From contig CAOKER010000003.1 in assembly GCA_948467545.1 (NCBI GenBank), positions 1 through 64,000 on the forward strand: a DNA stretch of 64,000 nt, read 5' to 3'. The DNA is from an uncultured Eubacteriales bacterium. Its GTDB lineage: Bacteria; Bacillota; Clostridia; Oscillospirales; CAG-272. A model generated the notes under the pieces. That model did not search any database. It saw nothing but the letters and a program-made list of their open reading frames with translations, and was not told the DNA's origin. Positions 54,022-63,381 of the stretch are shown here, one piece after another; within the stretch, counting starts at the first letter, position 1; each line of letters starts with the position of its first letter. The translations under genes were made by a program, and so were the position numbers.

Positions 54022-57000
54022 TTATTGTTTGTCTTTATCGTTTCCGGCTGAAAAAATACTTTCGATTATCTCGCTGCCGATTTCAAAGCTTTCTTGTTCG
54101 GATGGCAAGGCTTCGGTATTATCGGTGCTTACGCCCGTGCCCTTTTTATCTGATTTGAGAGGCAGACGATTATTCTTCGGCATATTTTTTTCTTGAGGGA
54201 TAACCTCAGCTGCTGTATCCGACGGCGAAATTTCATCGGATTTTTTGTTATCCGCGTCATTTGTTTCGTTGTCGGAACTCTTTTTTTCAGCTTCGGCATT
54301 TTCTGAATTGTCTTGATTTTCGTGAACTGTTTTAGCTTGTCCCGGCATTGTATAATCCAATCCAAAATCTTCCGCACCCGATTCGGATATTTTTATAAAG
54401 GATTCCAAATCAAAATCTGCAAAAAGTCCGGGACTTTCACTCTTGTCTTTGTCACTGACAGAATGATTATCCTTCGGCTGTTCCTCTTCATGTTCATAAG
54501 AGGCTTTGCTTTTTCCTCTTTGCAGTAACTTCCGAAGCTTTAATCTGAGCCAAGTGCCCGCGCGGGAATTTCCGTTTATGAATTTATATATTTCGGCCGC
54601 GGACGCTGTGAACAATGCAGGAATGAGCATTACCCAAACTCCGTTTATGCCGAACGACGTTATGCCGAAGAGGCTGCCGAAGTCAGGGATGAAAAACGAC
54701 AGCAGGGCGAGAACGGCGCATAAGACGACCGTCAGCAATCCGATTCCGTTGATTGACGCTTTGGTACTGAAAACGCTGCTCGTACGCTTTATTTCAAAGA
54801 GAAGTACAAATTGCGTCAGAGTAAATCCGAGAAATGAAGCCGATACAAGCTGTGCGGACGACAGACCGAACTTTTCGGATGAAGCGGCGCATGATGCGGC
54901 AATCAGCAAGACCGCCCAAACGCATCCGAAAACAAGATAGGGAACATTGCTGTAAAAAGGTCTTGCCATTTTTCTTTCAATATTTCTGCGGCTTTTAAGA
55001 ATACTCGGAGACGGTGTCTGAAAGGCTATTGTGAATACGGCGGCAAAATCGACGATAAATCCGGAAAACAATATCTGAACAGGCGTCATTATATATTTTC
55101 CGCACAGAACTCCCCATAATACAAGAATCAGACGCGCGGCCTGTGTCGTTACAAGATACGCAACCGCATTCATAATATTGCTGTAGGTTTGCGCGGAGCT
55201 TTTCACGGTGCCGAGCATGGCGTTAAATCCTCCGAATCCGCTTTTTTCGGGCGGCAGCAATACGACATTCGACATGTAACGAAGCGCGGCGGTTCCCGCG
55301 GCTGCCTTTTTTTCACCTGTTATGATAGGGGCTTTGCGTCCCTTGCCCGAACCTGCCGACGGCTCTTCGGAAAAGGCAAATCCGACGTCAGCCTCGCTCA
55401 GCACGGCAATTTTATCAAGCCTGTCCGCTAAGACGCCGACCTTTCGGCCGTCTGAACGCATCAGATAGACAAGATAGTCGAGCTGACCGGAAGACAAGCC
55501 TATGTACAGGTTGTAAAGAGGGATATTTATTCGGAAAATATCCGGCTTCATACTTGAAATCTGTGAACCGGTTGCTATTTCGCTTTCATTATTTATTATT
55601 CCGAGAGAACGCGCTATCATCTGTCCTGTTTCACTGCTGTCATCGCATGTCATTACAACCTTAACGCCCGCTTCGAGACAGGAAGAAATATTTTGAGCTG
55701 CACCCTCCATAATAGGCTCTTTTATCACTATAAATCCGTTTAGTACAAGGTCGCTTTGGTTTGCTATCAGTCTTCTGAGATTTGTATACTGCGTTTCCTT
55801 GGAGGCAACCGCAACAACGCGGCAGAACTTTTTGGCAGCCGATTTTATATAGTCGTTGTATTCGTTCAGCTTTTCCGCTGTGATTCTGTGTTTTCCGGAA
55901 CTGTCGCGGTAAAAGCTGCAGCTTTTTAATAGGCTCCTTGCTTCGCCGCGCGATACGGCAATGAATTGTCCCGAATGGATACACAAAGTTGTGTCAAAAC
56001 GGCTTCCGTCCGACACTCCGGCGTGATCTATCTGAATGTAATCTCTCTCAAGCGATGAATTGTACAATCCGAATTTGGACGCGCAGGATATGATCATTTC
56101 TTCTTCGCTTGTGTAAATGCTGTTTCCGCTTAGGTTATCCGACATCAGGCGGTTGGCTCCGTAACGTCCGGTAGTAACTACCGACAGCTTAAGAAGCTCA
56201 CCGCAGCAGCGTTTAAAACCGTGAGCGCCTACCGCGCGTTCATTTCCCGATGCTGTCATTCGGTCTATGCATACGGCGTCGGAGGCGATAAGAGCTGACC
56301 GCGGAATTATAAGGACATCAATATCCTTTGCCGCTTCAAGCTTTTCTATATTTTTAACAAGCGCGCCGGAATCGTATCCCCTGCGGCGTCTCCGCATACC
56401 GAGAACACCGAAGCTTACAATTATATATGAAAAGGTAAGATAATAGGAGCTCATCGACGCTACGGCAACGGTAAGCCCCGTTATAAAGCTGTCGAAAAGA
56501 CTGCGTCCCGAATTTCTTCCGAATATAATATCAAGGACAACGATTATGAATACTGCGGCGAGCATGCACAAGGACCATACGGAGCTGTATTTTCGCATAA
56601 GTTTAAATACGCGGAGCTTCTCATAAGAAAGCATGCTCTCATCGGCGTTTTCTTTCTTTATTTTGCCTGCGGCCGTATTTTCCGATGTCGAGTATATTAT
56701 CGCCCGTCCGCTTCCGCTTATGACAATCGAGGACGCAAAAAGAATATTTGTCTGTTCGGAGTGAGAAAGTTCTGTTCCTCTTGACGACGCAAAGCCGGCG
56801 CGCTTTCTCACGGGATTTTTTTCTCCCGTGATTTCCCGCTGCAGGACTGTAAGCCCGTCTGCCTGAATGATTCGTGCGTCGGCGGGAACAATGTCGCCTG
56901 CCGAAAGATATATAACGTCTCCGCGGACAATCTGACTGCTGCCCGTAAAAATTATTTTCCCGTTTCTGACGACCTTGACATATGGGCCGGCCTTTATACC

Positions 57001-57330
57001 GATATCCCTCAGAATCTCTTTCGATTTGATAAACGCAGTGACAGCCGCCGTGACGTTAAGCGCGATTATACATATTATTACCAGTGCGGAAATGTTCTGA
57101 TTAAAAGCGGTAGAAATAACAGCTGTAAAAATCAGCAGAAGCACGGTTAAGTCCGTCAGTATATGCCGCAGATTATTTTTATATAAACTGCGGCTTTCGG
57201 TGTATATACTGTTTTCTCCGTCTGTTTTCAGCCTTTCGGCGGCCTTTGCCGCTGAAAGGCCGCTGCTTATATTACTGTCAAGCTTGCTTGCTATTTGTTC
57301 CGGAGTAAGCTCATACCATTTTTCGTTCAT
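54022..57330 (-). CDS. P-type-ATPase-like membrane protein lacking all catalytic motifs (pseudo-pump)
   Basis: 1102 residues. The fold follows P2-type ATPases end to end: N-terminal cation-ATPase segment, actuator domain (VVRNGKIIFTGSSQIVRGDVIYLSAGDIVPADARII), a TGE remnant (ITGEKNPV), and six C-terminal helices. But DKTGT is PRSALI (about 343-348), M4 PEGL is absent (VASMSSYYLTFSYI), TGD is TCD, and GDGVNDAP is ADRLDKIAVL. Transport by phosphorylation is ruled out on current knowledge. A poly-Arg stretch follows M4, and a cytoplasmic tail of about 170 acidic, disordered residues ends the protein. It starts 6 bp after the ClpE-like stop, fourth in the operon. A regulator, scaffold or lipid/ion sensor is possible; function unknown. 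Confidence 0.85.
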   Translation of the reverse strand: MNEKWYELTPEQIASKLDSNISSGLSAAKAAERLKTDGENSIYTESRSLYKNNLRHILTDLTVLLLIFTAVISTAFNQNISALVIICIIALNVTAAVTAFIKSKEILRDIGIKAGPYVKVVRNGKIIFTGSSQIVRGDVIYLSAGDIVPADARIIQADGLTVLQREITGEKNPVRKRAGFASSRGTELSHSEQTNILFASSIVISGSGRAIIYSTSENTAAGKIKKENADESMLSYEKLRVFKLMRKYSSVWSLCMLAAVFIIVVLDIIFGRNSGRSLFDSFITGLTVAVASMSSYYLTFSYIIVSFGVLGMRRRRRGYDSGALVKNIEKLEAAKDIDVLIIPRSALIASDAVCIDRMTASGNERAVGAHGFKRCCGELLKLSVVTTGRYGANRLMSDNLSGNSIYTSEEEMIISCASKFGLYNSSLERDYIQIDHAGVSDGSRFDTTLCIHSGQFIAVSRGEARSLLKSCSFYRDSSGKHRITAEKLNEYNDYIKSAAKKFCRVVAVASKETQYTNLRRLIANQSDLVLNGFIVIKEPIMEGAAQNISSCLEAGVKVVMTCDDSSETGQMIARSLGIINNESEIATGSQISSMKPDIFRINIPLYNLYIGLSSGQLDYLVYLMRSDGRKVGVLADRLDKIAVLSEADVGFAFSEEPSAGSGKGRKAPIITGEKKAAAGTAALRYMSNVVLLPPEKSGFGGFNAMLGTVKSSAQTYSNIMNAVAYLVTTQAARLILVLWGVLCGKYIMTPVQILFSGFIVDFAAVFTIAFQTPSPSILKSRRNIERKMARPFYSNVPYLVFGCVWAVLLIAASCAASSEKFGLSSAQLVSASFLGFTLTQFVLLFEIKRTSSVFSTKASINGIGLLTVVLCAVLALLSFFIPDFGSLFGITSFGINGVWVMLIPALFTASAAEIYKFINGNSRAGTWLRLKLRKLLQRGKSKASYEHEEEQPKDNHSVSDKDKSESPGLFADFDLESFIKISESGAEDFGLDYTMPGQAKTVHENQDNSENAEAEKKSSDNETNDADNKKSDEISPSDTAAEVIPQEKNMPKNNRLPLKSDKKGTGVSTDNTEALPSEQESFEIGSEIIESIFSAGNDKDKQ

Positions 57331-57336
57331 AGGGCA

Positions 57337-59787
57337 TCATTTTTTGCTTTCTTCGGGCGCAGAAAGCATGGGGGAATCGTATTCAAGCGTAATATCAAGC
57401 TTTTCCGAATTATTTTCATCGGGCGCATCAATTTTCACGTTCTTAATAACACGGTTATAGCTCTTGATAATCAAATCTGCAATTTCATCTTCGACGTGCG
57501 ACTGAACATACCTTCTCATATTCCGCGCGCCGAAACGCCGTGAAAAAGACTTTTCCGCAATAAAAGTCTGAGCCGCGGATGTCCATTCAACGGAAATTCC
57601 CTTGACTGCAAGCGTTTCCTTAAGTTCGGAGAGCATAAGACCGGATATTTCGATAAAATCTTCTTTTTCAAGCGAGCGGAAAGTAACGATTTCATCCACG
57701 CGGTTAATAAATTCAGGACGAAGGAATTCTCCGAGAGCTTTAAGCGTCCGATCGCTTTCCTGTTCATATGCGGTTGCTCCGAAGCCCGGCGTATTCGACG
57801 CCATACTTGCCCCGGCATTGGTAGTCATTATTATAACGGTATTTTCAAAGCCGACGGTTTTTCCGTGCGCGTCCGTAACTCTTCCTTCATCAAGAATTTG
57901 AAGTAGGATATTCAATACGTCGGGGTGAGCTTTTTCGATTTCGTCGAATAACACAACAGAATACGGCTTACGGCGTATTTTTTCCGTGAGCTGTCCCGCG
58001 TCATCATATCCCACATATCCGGGAGGCGATCCGATTATTCTGGAAACCGAATGTTTTTCCATAAATTCGGACATATCGAGGCGTATGAGAGTTTCCGGAG
58101 AATTGAATAAATCTGCGGCTAAGCATTTGACGAGCTCTGTTTTTCCGACGCCTGTACTTCCCGCGAAAATGAAGGATACGGGCTTGCGTTTTGAGGATAC
58201 GCCGGCACGGCTGCGTTTTATTGCGCGTACAACCGCGTCGACGGCTTTATCCTGACCGATGATATGCTCCCGCAGACGTTCTCCGAGTGTGTCGATACGG
58301 GCAAATTCATGTTCGGTAATCGAGCTGGCCGGAATTCCCGTCCAGATTTCAACCACTTTTGCGAGATCATCGACGGAGAGGCTGATTTTGTCGCGCTCTG
58401 CGGAGAGTTCTTTAAACCGGGCTTCCATTCCGATCTCTTTTGTTCTCATGTCCGCAATGCGGCGATATTTTTCATCGGCCGTGTCGTCCGTTGTTTCCGC
58501 CGCTTCAAGTTCGAGGGCTTCACGCTCTGTCTTCAGATTACCGAGATCCTCCGCGAGCAGCTCGACCTCCTTAATAACGGGCGAATGTAATGCGAGATTC
58601 GATGAAGCCTCGTCGAGCAAATCAATGGCCTTATCAGGCAGAAAACGGTCTGTTATATATCGTTCCGAAAGCCTGACGGCGGCTGATACGGTCTCGTCAG
58701 GAATACTGATTCCGTGAAACCTTTCGTAATAGTTCTTTATTCCGAGCAAAATTGAAGTTGAATCCTCAATTGACGGTTCTTCCAAAATAATCGGCTGAAA
58801 TCTTCTTTCAAGAGCGGAATCGCTTTCGATATATTTTCTGTACTCATTCAGTGTTGTGGCGCCGATAACCTGAATTTCACCCTTTGACAGGGCGGGTTTA
58901 AGAATATTGGCGGCATTCATTCCGCCTTCCGCGTTTCCTGTCCCGGCTATCATGTGAATTTCATCAATTACAAGGATAATGTTTCCGTTTGCTCTGATTT
59001 CATCTATCAAACCTTTCATCCGGCTTTCAAACTGTCCGCGGAACTGGGTTCCCGCAACAAGAGAAGTCAAATCAAGCAGAAATATCTCTTTTCCGCGAAG
59101 CTTCCACGGGACGTTTTCGCTGACTGCAAGCTGCGCAACAGCCTCGGCTACGGCAGTTTTTCCGACGCCGGGTTCTCCGATCAGGCAAGGATTATTTTTT
59201 TGCCTTCTGCAAAGAATCTGAACCGTTCTTGCTATTTCACGCTCCCTACCTATTACGCGGTCAAGCTTTCCTTCCTTGGCAAGTCCGGTAAGATTGCTGC
59301 AATACATATTAAGGTATTTACGCTTAGGCTTTTTCTTGTCTCCGGCGGCGCCTGCTTTTTCCTTTGTACCGTCGGTTTTTTCCGAATCGGAATTTTTTTG
59401 GATTCCCAGGTTTGTAAGCGGAGCGAAGAATTTGCGGAAATCAATTGCCGGAGCATTTCCCTTATCGGTGTCATCCGTACCTTCCGAATCTCCCCCGTCG
59501 GCTTCCGTTCGCTCTTCGGAGTCTGTTTCTTCCATATTGTCATCACTTTCGGAGAGACTGTCATTTTCGGTATTCTCTCCGTTGATCATACTGTCCATCT
59601 CCATATCCATTCTGTCAAGATCTTCATCAGACAGCCCCATTTTTTCGATCATTGATTCTACCGGTTTTATGCCGAGCTCTTTGGCGCATTTCAGGCAGAT
59701 ACCTTCATTGAGGGTTTTCCCTCCTTCAAATCTTGTAACAAATACAACAGCGACGCGTTTTTTGCATCTTGAACACAATTCCATCAT
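57337..59787 (-). CDS. ClpE/ClpC-like AAA+ unfoldase with N-terminal zinc finger
   Basis: 816 residues. N-terminal Cys4 zinc finger (Cys5, Cys8, Cys31, Cys34) as in ClpE; no Clp-N repeat domain. Then a long acidic, disordered stretch (about 65-150), AAA module 1 (GEPGVGKT, VIDEIH), a coiled-coil middle insertion (about 400-460), AAA module 2 (GSTGVGKTE, LFDEIEKA) and a C-terminal ClpB-D2 small domain. A GFG loop near NTPGFG could dock ClpP. It unfolds proteins for ClpP or acts alone. The start has GGGAG about 11 nt upstream. Lies 22 bp after cvpA and 6 bp before the pseudo-pump gene, so the three are probably co-translated. Confidence 0.9.
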   Translation of the reverse strand: MMELCSRCKKRVAVVFVTRFEGGKTLNEGICLKCAKELGIKPVESMIEKMGLSDEDLDRMDMEMDSMINGENTENDSLSESDDNMEETDSEERTEADGGDSEGTDDTDKGNAPAIDFRKFFAPLTNLGIQKNSDSEKTDGTKEKAGAAGDKKKPKRKYLNMYCSNLTGLAKEGKLDRVIGREREIARTVQILCRRQKNNPCLIGEPGVGKTAVAEAVAQLAVSENVPWKLRGKEIFLLDLTSLVAGTQFRGQFESRMKGLIDEIRANGNIILVIDEIHMIAGTGNAEGGMNAANILKPALSKGEIQVIGATTLNEYRKYIESDSALERRFQPIILEEPSIEDSTSILLGIKNYYERFHGISIPDETVSAAVRLSERYITDRFLPDKAIDLLDEASSNLALHSPVIKEVELLAEDLGNLKTEREALELEAAETTDDTADEKYRRIADMRTKEIGMEARFKELSAERDKISLSVDDLAKVVEIWTGIPASSITEHEFARIDTLGERLREHIIGQDKAVDAVVRAIKRSRAGVSSKRKPVSFIFAGSTGVGKTELVKCLAADLFNSPETLIRLDMSEFMEKHSVSRIIGSPPGYVGYDDAGQLTEKIRRKPYSVVLFDEIEKAHPDVLNILLQILDEGRVTDAHGKTVGFENTVIIMTTNAGASMASNTPGFGATAYEQESDRTLKALGEFLRPEFINRVDEIVTFRSLEKEDFIEISGLMLSELKETLAVKGISVEWTSAAQTFIAEKSFSRRFGARNMRRYVQSHVEDEIADLIIKSYNRVIKNVKIDAPDENNSEKLDITLEYDSPMLSAPEESKK

Positions 59788-59809
59788 TATGATTATTCTC
59801 CCTCAGAAT

Positions 59810-60526
59810 TCAATTAAAGAGATTTCCTATAAATTTAAGTAAAACCGAATGCTCCGCAGCGCCTCCGAACAGTTCGGGATTGACCGAAACAAGAGTCGGA
59901 AGAAGCAAAATCAGCAGCTTTGCAATTACAAACGCGAAAATCCCGCCGAAGCAAAAGCCGAACACAGCTCCGGCTATTCGATTGATACTGTTCAGTATCG
60001 GCATTTTGCATATAGCGCACAGTATGATTGTGATTATCCTGAGAACAAGCGCAGCTGCAATAAATACCGAGATAAAAGCAATGATATAAGCCGTCCTTGA
60101 AAGAATTATTTCGGTAATATATTCAGAAACGCTTTTATCGGTATTCTGATCTTCCTTTTTGCCGGTACTCTGATCTTCCTTTTCCGCGTCCGATATAATG
60201 TCTTGAATATCAATTCCGAAGGTATCGCAAATGTTTTTAATAACCTCGGGAATTTCGGACAGATTTTCTAAAGATTCCGTATTGAGTGTCTCGTCCGATG
60301 TTTCAAGCATTGATTCAATCTGAGATTCCACAGGCTCTCTTATATACGGCTCTACAATTTTATCCCTGCATAAAGGAGAGAGGTGCGGTGTCAAAATATA
60401 TGAGGCACATATTGCAATAAGCACGGATACAAGTCCCATTACCGTCTTAACAAAACCTCTTTTTATTCCGAGAATTACAGGCAATATAATTATGATTGCA
60501 AGAATAATATCTATAGCTAATGACAC
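59810..60526 (-). CDS. CvpA family membrane protein
   Basis: 238 residues. Hydrophobic helices at about 5-45, then a soluble acidic segment (about 60-135, with repeated E/D/Q/K stretches near 118-130), then three more helices. The start (ILPVILGIKRGFVKTVMGLVSVL) and the C-terminal INRIAGAVFGFCFGGIFAFV glycine-rich helix are the CvpA marks. CvpA proteins are linked to colicin V export and envelope stress; exact role unsettled. It lies 51 bp after the DUF5711 gene and 22 bp before the ClpE-like gene. Confidence 0.87.
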   Translation of the reverse strand: MSLAIDIILAIIIILPVILGIKRGFVKTVMGLVSVLIAICASYILTPHLSPLCRDKIVEPYIREPVESQIESMLETSDETLNTESLENLSEIPEVIKNICDTFGIDIQDIISDAEKEDQSTGKKEDQNTDKSVSEYITEIILSRTAYIIAFISVFIAAALVLRIITIILCAICKMPILNSINRIAGAVFGFCFGGIFAFVIAKLLILLLPTLVSVNPELFGGAAEHSVLLKFIGNLFN

Positions 60527-60577
60527 GTCAGGTCACTCTCCTTTAATTTGAAAATTCGCAGGGCGGGTATTTTAAAT

Positions 60578-62203
60578 TTATTGTCCGGGCGAAGCGGCGT
60601 CGGATGAAATATTTGAAACAATAACGTCGGAGGTTTCCGCGGCAGCGCTGTCGTTTTTATCCTCGGTTTCGGTCGTCTGCGAATCTCTCTCGAAATCGGA
60701 TACAGCGGATGTTATCTCCGAAGTCTCGCTTCCCGCATTTGCCGTGTCGGTGCTCCCGCCTTCAAATACTTCTGACAAATAATATGAAAGAGTATGTGAA
60801 TAATATGAAACAAAGATTATGTCGCCTGACACATTAATGTCGCATGGATTTCCGTCGTATTTAAAATTAAGTACCTCCAAATTGTCCGGATTTATACATA
60901 TTATCTTGTCCGAACATAAAGAATAAATTCTGTCATCGGAGATTTTAATTTTTTTAACCGCGCCGGCTATGGAATAGGTTAGCACGCTCTCCCCCTTATC
61001 GTTGATTACGGCAATATCACTTTCATTGCTTATATAGCTTGAGGAAAAAACGGCTGCAAAATAATTATTTCCGACGCAAACGGTCTGGGGCGTGCGGTTT
61101 TCATAGGAATACACGGAAATAAGTTCTCCGGAATTGCTGTAAATACAGAAAGACTTATCGGTGGCTACTTTAAGATCACCGCTTTCGTTGAATGCGGCAT
61201 ACATTGGAATTTCTTCGTCAATTGTTACCGTGAACAGCTCGTTGCCGGACTGGGGATTATATACCGAAACTTCGCCGCTTATAGCTCCGTTGTCATTGTA
61301 TACCGAAATGACAAAAATACAGTTCCCGTCTTTGCCGAACCCCATACCGAGAGCAATCTTGTCTTTCATAATCTGGGCGATATTTTCTTTATTTGAATTG
61401 TAAACATATATTACGGTGCGGTATTCGGCGCTTCTTGTCATGACGGCATAGCTTCCGTTTTCCGCCGCTGATGCCGAAGAAATCGGATACGCGGTGGATT
61501 CTCCCGAAATTTTACCGAGAGTGTTATAGACGGCATAAGATGTACCGCCGAGGTCATATGATATTACAAGCGCTTCAGAGCCTGTAACGCACGGATTTTT
61601 GTAATTATGACTCTCGCTGAAAATTTTACTTCCGTTATTTGAAAACAGCACGAAGCTTTCGCGGTTTGACATTGCAATGTTTCCGCGAAACATGCAGAAA
61701 ACGGCTTCAGTGTCCGTATTATATGAAATTGTTGCCGACGAGGTGCTGGAATACACCGTACCGGTGACGTTTAAGTCCCTTAAAAGATATTGGAGATTCT
61801 CCGCGGTTATATCGTCTTTGAAAGATCCGAGCATAGCAACTGAAAAAAGTGCAAGAATCACCGCACATACTATCTTGGCGGTGCGGCATCGTTTGGACAG
61901 TTGAATAAAATACGGATTTACACCGGCCGCGACAGCTTCCAGCTTTTCCTTGGCTTCTCTTTCAAGTGATTCGTCAAGGGATTTTTTGATTCGCTGAGCT
62001 TTAGACATTTTTATGCGCCGTGTCCTGCGTCGGCTGTGTTTATCCTTTGAAGCACTTTGGAGAGACGGCTTTTTTTCGGCCTTTTCCTTTTCGGTATTTT
62101 CTTTTTCGGAGACAAGCGTACCTTTATTTTTATGTTCTCCCGAAGTCCTTACTTTTATTTTATTATTTTCGGTTGGGAAACCGCTCTTTTTTTCTGAATT
62201 CAT
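60578..62203 (-). CDS. DUF5711-like single-pass membrane protein with beta-propeller-like exterior
   Basis: About 541 residues. A long basic, disordered cytoplasmic N-terminus (1 to about 105, with RRRTRRIK), one transmembrane helix (about 112-132), then about 350 extracytoplasmic residues made of repeated short beta-strands (VISYDLGGTSYAVYNTLG, IYVYNSNKENI and similar), a propeller-like pattern typical of DUF5711, and a Ser/Thr/Glu/Asp-rich tail. Function unknown. The start at 62203 is the first ATG with a possible AGG site; the frame extends to a TTG at 62230. First gene of the operon with CvpA, the ClpE-like protein and the pseudo-pump. Confidence 0.8.
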   Translation of the reverse strand: MNSEKKSGFPTENNKIKVRTSGEHKNKGTLVSEKENTEKEKAEKKPSLQSASKDKHSRRRTRRIKMSKAQRIKKSLDESLEREAKEKLEAVAAGVNPYFIQLSKRCRTAKIVCAVILALFSVAMLGSFKDDITAENLQYLLRDLNVTGTVYSSTSSATISYNTDTEAVFCMFRGNIAMSNRESFVLFSNNGSKIFSESHNYKNPCVTGSEALVISYDLGGTSYAVYNTLGKISGESTAYPISSASAAENGSYAVMTRSAEYRTVIYVYNSNKENIAQIMKDKIALGMGFGKDGNCIFVISVYNDNGAISGEVSVYNPQSGNELFTVTIDEEIPMYAAFNESGDLKVATDKSFCIYSNSGELISVYSYENRTPQTVCVGNNYFAAVFSSSYISNESDIAVINDKGESVLTYSIAGAVKKIKISDDRIYSLCSDKIICINPDNLEVLNFKYDGNPCDINVSGDIIFVSYYSHTLSYYLSEVFEGGSTDTANAGSETSEITSAVSDFERDSQTTETEDKNDSAAAETSDVIVSNISSDAASPGQ

Positions 62204-62414
62204 ATAACTTGACCTGGCCTTTGTCCGCAAAAATTTTCCTTTTCCGACGAGAAAACGTTTTTATATAGAGGCTTTAGCCGTTTTAGTTTTATTCGTTATC
62301 GTAATTTTATCGGCAGCATAGACAGTATAACTACAGGCAGATATTGCCGCCGCACCGCAAGCGGGTTCCGACGGTTTTCGTGACGGCGTGACGATACGAT
62401 ACACGGTTACGGCG

Positions 62415-62510
62415 CTTCATGGCGACATACTGCGCTTATGACGACATACTGTGCTTATGACGGCATGCTGTGCTTATAACGACATGTTGCACTTATAACG
62501 GCACATTGCG
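62415..62510. repeat. 19-20 bp minisatellite, five units
   Basis: Units at 62415, 62435, 62454, 62473 and 62492 (consensus CTTATRACGRCATRYTGYG). The rest of 62204-62552 shows no gene. Confidence 0.92.
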
Positions 62511-62552
62511 CATTTTTGAAACACAAAATAAAAAATAATTTTGGTCAGTAAG

Positions 62553-63293
62553 TCAGTAAAATACTCTGTTTAAATATAAGCCGCACGACGGAGCTGTTGC
62601 ACCCGCTTTTTTGCGGCTGCATGCTCTTAAAATATCCGATACGTCATGCGGGGTTATCTTACCGCTTCCGACTTCTATCAGAGTGCCCGCCATAATTCTT
62701 ACCATGTTATAAAGAAATCCGTTTCCGGCAACGGTAAATAAAACCTTATCTCCTTCTCTTTCTACCTTTGCCGAATCGATCCTTCGTACTGTGTCTGTAA
62801 TTTTAGAACCGGAGGACATAAAAGATGCAAAATTATGGTTACCCAAGAAACAGCGCGCCGCGTCATTCATTAAATCGGCGTCGAGAGGTTTAGGGTAAAA
62901 CATGGCTCGTCCTGTAAGAAACGGATTTTTAACTTCTCCGTTCCAAATAAGATATATATATTCCTTACCTGTCGCGTCATATCTCGGATGAAAGCTGTCC
63001 GCTGCGCTGCATGCGCCGTAAACGGATATATCATCGGGCAAAAGTCTGCTGAGTACGACAGGAATTTTTTCTGTGGGAACGCTTATCTTTGTTTTGCCGA
63101 ATTCCACAGTACAGCAAAACATATTTGCATGTACTCCGCTGTCGGTTCGGCTGCACCCGGTAACGGGATACCTTTTCCCGAATGCTGTCTCGACTGCGTC
63201 CTGCAGCGTCTCTTGTACGGTTTTCCTGTTTTTCTGTACCTGCCACCCGCTGTATGCGGTTCCGAGATAAGAAATTTTCAGAAGCAGTTTCAC
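62553..63293 (-). CDS. truA: tRNA pseudouridine(38-40) synthase
   Basis: About 246 residues. Catalytic Asp in GCSRTDSGVHA (about 45-56), the substrate-side SFHPRYDATGKEY, and the C-terminal NGFLYNMVRIMAGTL are all intact. It makes pseudouridine at positions 38-40 of tRNA anticodon arms. The GTG at 63293 is chosen: AAAGG lies 8 nt upstream, within a frame that opens at an ATG (63311) without a site. Downstream of ecfT, the usual Firmicute order. Confidence 0.94.
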   Translation of the reverse strand: MKLLLKISYLGTAYSGWQVQKNRKTVQETLQDAVETAFGKRYPVTGCSRTDSGVHANMFCCTVEFGKTKISVPTEKIPVVLSRLLPDDISVYGACSAADSFHPRYDATGKEYIYLIWNGEVKNPFLTGRAMFYPKPLDADLMNDAARCFLGNHNFASFMSSGSKITDTVRRIDSAKVEREGDKVLFTVAGNGFLYNMVRIMAGTLIEVGSGKITPHDVSDILRACSRKKAGATAPSCGLYLNRVFY

Positions 63294-63381
63294 ACTACCG
63301 TGACCTTTCATTTATATTCATATATATTCATAGCTTTGTACGGTTTCAAACTTATTTATTGGATTTAAAGCTGATTTGGGC

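Noticed and set aside
3571..62510. CRISPR arrays
   Set aside because: Repeats are contiguous or worn with no unique spacers of constant length, and no cas genes are present.
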